This document shows, piece after piece, positions 61,556 through 64,000 of a stretch of 64,000 nucleotides of DNA; within the stretch, counting starts at the first letter, position 1; the number at the start of each line of letters is the position of its first letter. The DNA lies in contig JAJFPB010000010.1 in NCBI GenBank assembly GCA_020881915.1, forward strand, positions 1 to 64,000, in the 5' to 3' direction. The notes below the pieces were generated by a model that ran no database searches, was not told where the DNA came from, and was given only the letters and a program-made list of their open reading frames with translations. This DNA is from Paramyrothecium sp. XJ0827 (lineage: Eukaryota > Ascomycota > Sordariomycetes > Hypocreales > Stachybotryaceae). Made by a program: the position numbers and the translations under genes.

Positions 61556-64000
61556 GTAGTCCAAAAAGAGGACTAGGCAGAACGGCAAGGGTATTACGTT
61601 AACTTCACAGTCCAGGGCGTAACATTCGACGCCAGAGTGGATACTGGCGCCGAAGAAAATTACATCGATCCAGATTTTGTGAACCGACACCAAATCCCAT
61701 GGAGGAAAAAGGCGAGGAAATACCAGGCCGCCAGCACGGAAGGTATTCCGCTCACCTACAACCAAGGATGGGTTAACAGAGAAGTTGCCCTCAGCGCAAC
61801 AACGCAAGGGATTACCTACGAAGTCACTCTAGATATCATTAGCACCCGATCCGACATACTCCTAGGCAAACCATGGTTAAAAGATCGAAGACCCACCTTT
61901 AACTGGGACACTAGCCAAGTCACAATAGCGGAATCGCAACCGCCCCAAGCAAGGAAAAGGAAACCAAAAGGAAGGAAAGAAGCAAACATTTACGACAAAA
62001 CCCCGTCCAGGAAAGGAAGGACCCTCCTGAGACAGAAGGATCATCAGGCAAAAGCCAAAGTATTGACCAACAACGGAATACAACCTAGTATACAACACAA
62101 GCAGAGCCAAGCAGTATCCACCTATAAAAGGAAAGCAATCAACCTCATCCACACCCTTACGCACAGCATCAAGGAGCAAACGCAAGCAAAACAAGAAGTG
62201 GAAGACAGACTCGCAAACATCCCAGAAAAGTACCGCAAATACACGAAGCTATTCGCGGAAAACCTGGAAAGTGGGCTCCCCGAACACTCAGAATGGGACC
62301 ACAAAATCTGCCTGATCGACAGAAAAAAGACCCATTTCCTACCAATCTACAACCTCAATGCCAAAGAACTGAAGACATTAAAAGAATACATTGACAAGAA
62401 CCTCAAAAAAGGATACATCCGACGATCAACATCACCCGCCGGATACCCTATTATGTTCATCCCAAAAAAAAACAGAAAACTCCGCCTATGCATGGACTAT
62501 CGCCAACTAAACAACATTACAATCAAAGACAGGACACCTTTGCCCCTCATCACCGAAATAAGAGATCATCTGCACAGTAAAACGATCTTCACCGCACTCA
62601 ACCTCAAAGGCGCCTACAACCTAATCAGAATAAAGAAAGGAGACGAATAGAAGACCGCATTTCGTACGAAATTCGGACTCTTCGAAACCTTAGTAATGCC
62701 GTTCGGCCTAACCAACGCACCAGCTACATTTCAACGCATAATTAACTACATTTTAAGAGAATTCGTAGACAACTTCATCGTAGTCTACTTAGACAACATA
62801 CTCATCTTCTCAGAAAACGAGGAACAACACGAAGAGCACATACATAAAGTGCTCTAGGCGCTACAAGACGCCAAACTTCTAGTGGAACCCACCAAGAGTA
62901 ACTTCCACGTACACAAAGTAGATTTCCTTGGACACACCATTCGACCTAATAAGATTCAAATAGAGAAAAGCAAAATCGCAGCAGTTAAGGAGTGGAAGCC
63001 CCCCACAGATAACATTAAAGACATCCAGAGTTTCCTAGGATTCGCAAACTATTACAGACGCTTCATCAAACACTTTAGAAAGATCGCTAGACCACTGATG
63101 GATCTAACCAAAAAAGACATACCTTTTAAATGGACCTCGGAGGCCCAGCAAGCCTTTAAAGAAATCAAAGAACAAATCATCAGTGAGCCTATTTTAGCGA
63201 CTTTCGACCCAAAGAAGCAAATCATCCTAGAAACCGATGCCTCCGACTACGCCCTTGGCGCTACCATCGGACAAATCGGAGATAACAAACTCCTACACCC
63301 CATTGCTTTCTAGTCCAAGAAAATCACCAGACCTCCGCTCCGCTACCCCATCTACAACAAAGAGTTCATAGCAATTGTCGAAGCATTCAAGGAATTTCGA
63401 CATTACCTCATGGGTACAGAACATAAGATCAAGATCTACACCAACCACCGAAACATTGCCTACTTCGCCACAACCCAAACCCTAACGGCAAGACAAGTCC
63501 GCTATGCAGAAACACTCGCACCTTTTGATTACAAGATCATCCACCAGAAAGGATCTAAGAACAGATGCGCTAATGCACTAAGCCGGAAAAGCAAATACGA
63601 GCAAGAAATCCCCAAGGTAACGCAACAACTATTACACCTCAACTCAGAAGGGAACTACGAGCAGAAAACCATCAACCTGATCGAAACCCACAGGATCGAA
63701 ACCGAAGACAAGTGGTACAACAAAATCAGAGAATGGAGCAAGAAACACATCACGCACATCATGGAAGTACCCATAGAAGCAAAAATGGAACACAGCGCGG
63801 TACCCATACACAACAACCGAATATAGATTCCAGAAGAAATGAGAGAAGAAATTCTGACCGAAATCCACGGACACCGTACCATTGGACACAAGGGAATCAG
63901 AAAAACCATGGAAGCAGTATATCGGACATACAGCTACCCTGGGATAAAGAAAGACGTGGAAAGAGTCGTAAGAAAATACAACATCTGCAACAAAACCAAA
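61514..64000 (+). pseudogene. pol of gypsy B, five premature stops, C-terminus outside window
   Basis: Frame -1 relative to gag. The aspartic protease has DTGAEENYID at about 61640-61669. Reverse transcriptase spans about 62300-62870, with IRRSTSPAGYPIMFIPKK, LRLCMDYRQLN and the active site YLDNILIF at 62786-62809, where YLDD is expected. RNase H has ETDASDYALGATIGQ near 63230. Integrase begins near 63860 with HGHRTIGHKG and ends at the window edge in YNICNKTK, where CNIC would be expected. Stops lie at 61574, 62648, 62855, 63311 and 63824, all TAG at W or Q positions. Domain order PR-RT-RH-IN is Ty3/gypsy. The D to N and C to Y changes are the expected G to A result of RIP, so the enzyme is dead in this copy. 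Confidence 0.88.

Larger units (their letters stand above)
58482..64000 (+). mobile_element. Young Ty3/gypsy element (gypsy B), cut by the window end
   Basis: It comprises a 5' LTR at 58482-59088, gag, and pol through the start of integrase; the rest lies beyond 64000. It is collinear with gypsy A but far less mutated: CA and CG are common. No indel disrupts either gene over 4.8 kb. Ten premature stops are present, nine TAG and one TGA. Key residues are also altered by G to A, such as YLDN in reverse transcriptase. This copy therefore looks recently inserted and lightly RIPed. It cannot make its own proteins unless these stops are errors. Confidence 0.9.

Noticed and set aside
58482..64000. 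Calling gypsy B an intact, active element
   Set aside because: Ten premature stops and changed catalytic residues (YLDN, YNIC) exclude activity of this copy as read.

Overview
This is nuclear DNA of a filamentous ascomycete (Pezizomycotina). Three things point there. The genes carry 43-63 bp introns with GTAAGT/GTACGT-type donors and CAG acceptors. A fungal sugar-permease family and a fungal NLR-type receptor are present. Most of the rest is AT-rich DNA with the mark of repeat-induced point mutation (RIP): CA and TG dinucleotides almost gone, TA greatly enriched, and dead transposon reading frames full of TAG/TAA stops. The mix of normal GC islands and AT blocks, with several RecQ-type helicase relics of the kind linked to chromosome ends, suggests a subtelomeric or otherwise transposon-rich accessory region. 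That placement is inference; no telomere repeat array is present.

Layout. 1-2086: a frameshifted DUF2264-family gene cut by the window edge. 5329-7265: a seven-exon MFS sugar/quinate-type permease with three small indels. 8991-9278: an orphan poly-alanine first exon. 9948-15045 (minus): a C2H2 zinc-finger plus RecQ helicase element, little RIPed but frameshifted. 15046-18595: a RIPed 3.55 kb copy of the same element, joined directly. 18950-23330 (minus): a second, different zinc-finger/RecQ helicase relic. 23908-27431: two more RIPed pieces of the first family. 27449-28748 and 36676-37500: degenerate minisatellite DNA, split by a complete RIPed Ty3/gypsy chromovirus (28749-36675) with 616 bp LTRs and a 5 bp target duplication. 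37500-41530: LTR fragments and older relics. 41551-47035 (minus): an intact 1813-residue patatin-like/NACHT/ankyrin protein on a normal-GC island. 48790-58334: the most AT-rich block, including a Ty1/copia relic on the minus strand. 58482-64000: a young, lightly RIPed Ty3/gypsy element running off the window end, with a recognisable -1 frameshift signal between gag and pol.

How the parts relate. The only reading frames that look usable as read are the NLR-like gene and, if its three indels are sequencing errors, the permease. The NLR gene is an island inside dead repeats. Related repeat arms lie in opposite orientation on its two sides, and a fragment of the helicase element ends about 140 bp from its stop codon. 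The two gypsy elements are relatives: one is fully RIPed, the other has ten premature stops, nine of them TAG. The helicase elements share a constant terminus (CCTATCACTTATRACTT on the minus strand) and are found truncated and joined head to tail, the most unusual pattern in the window.

Limits. Boundaries in the AT-rich DNA were placed by eye from repeated sequence and are approximate unless a target duplication or LTR end is cited.
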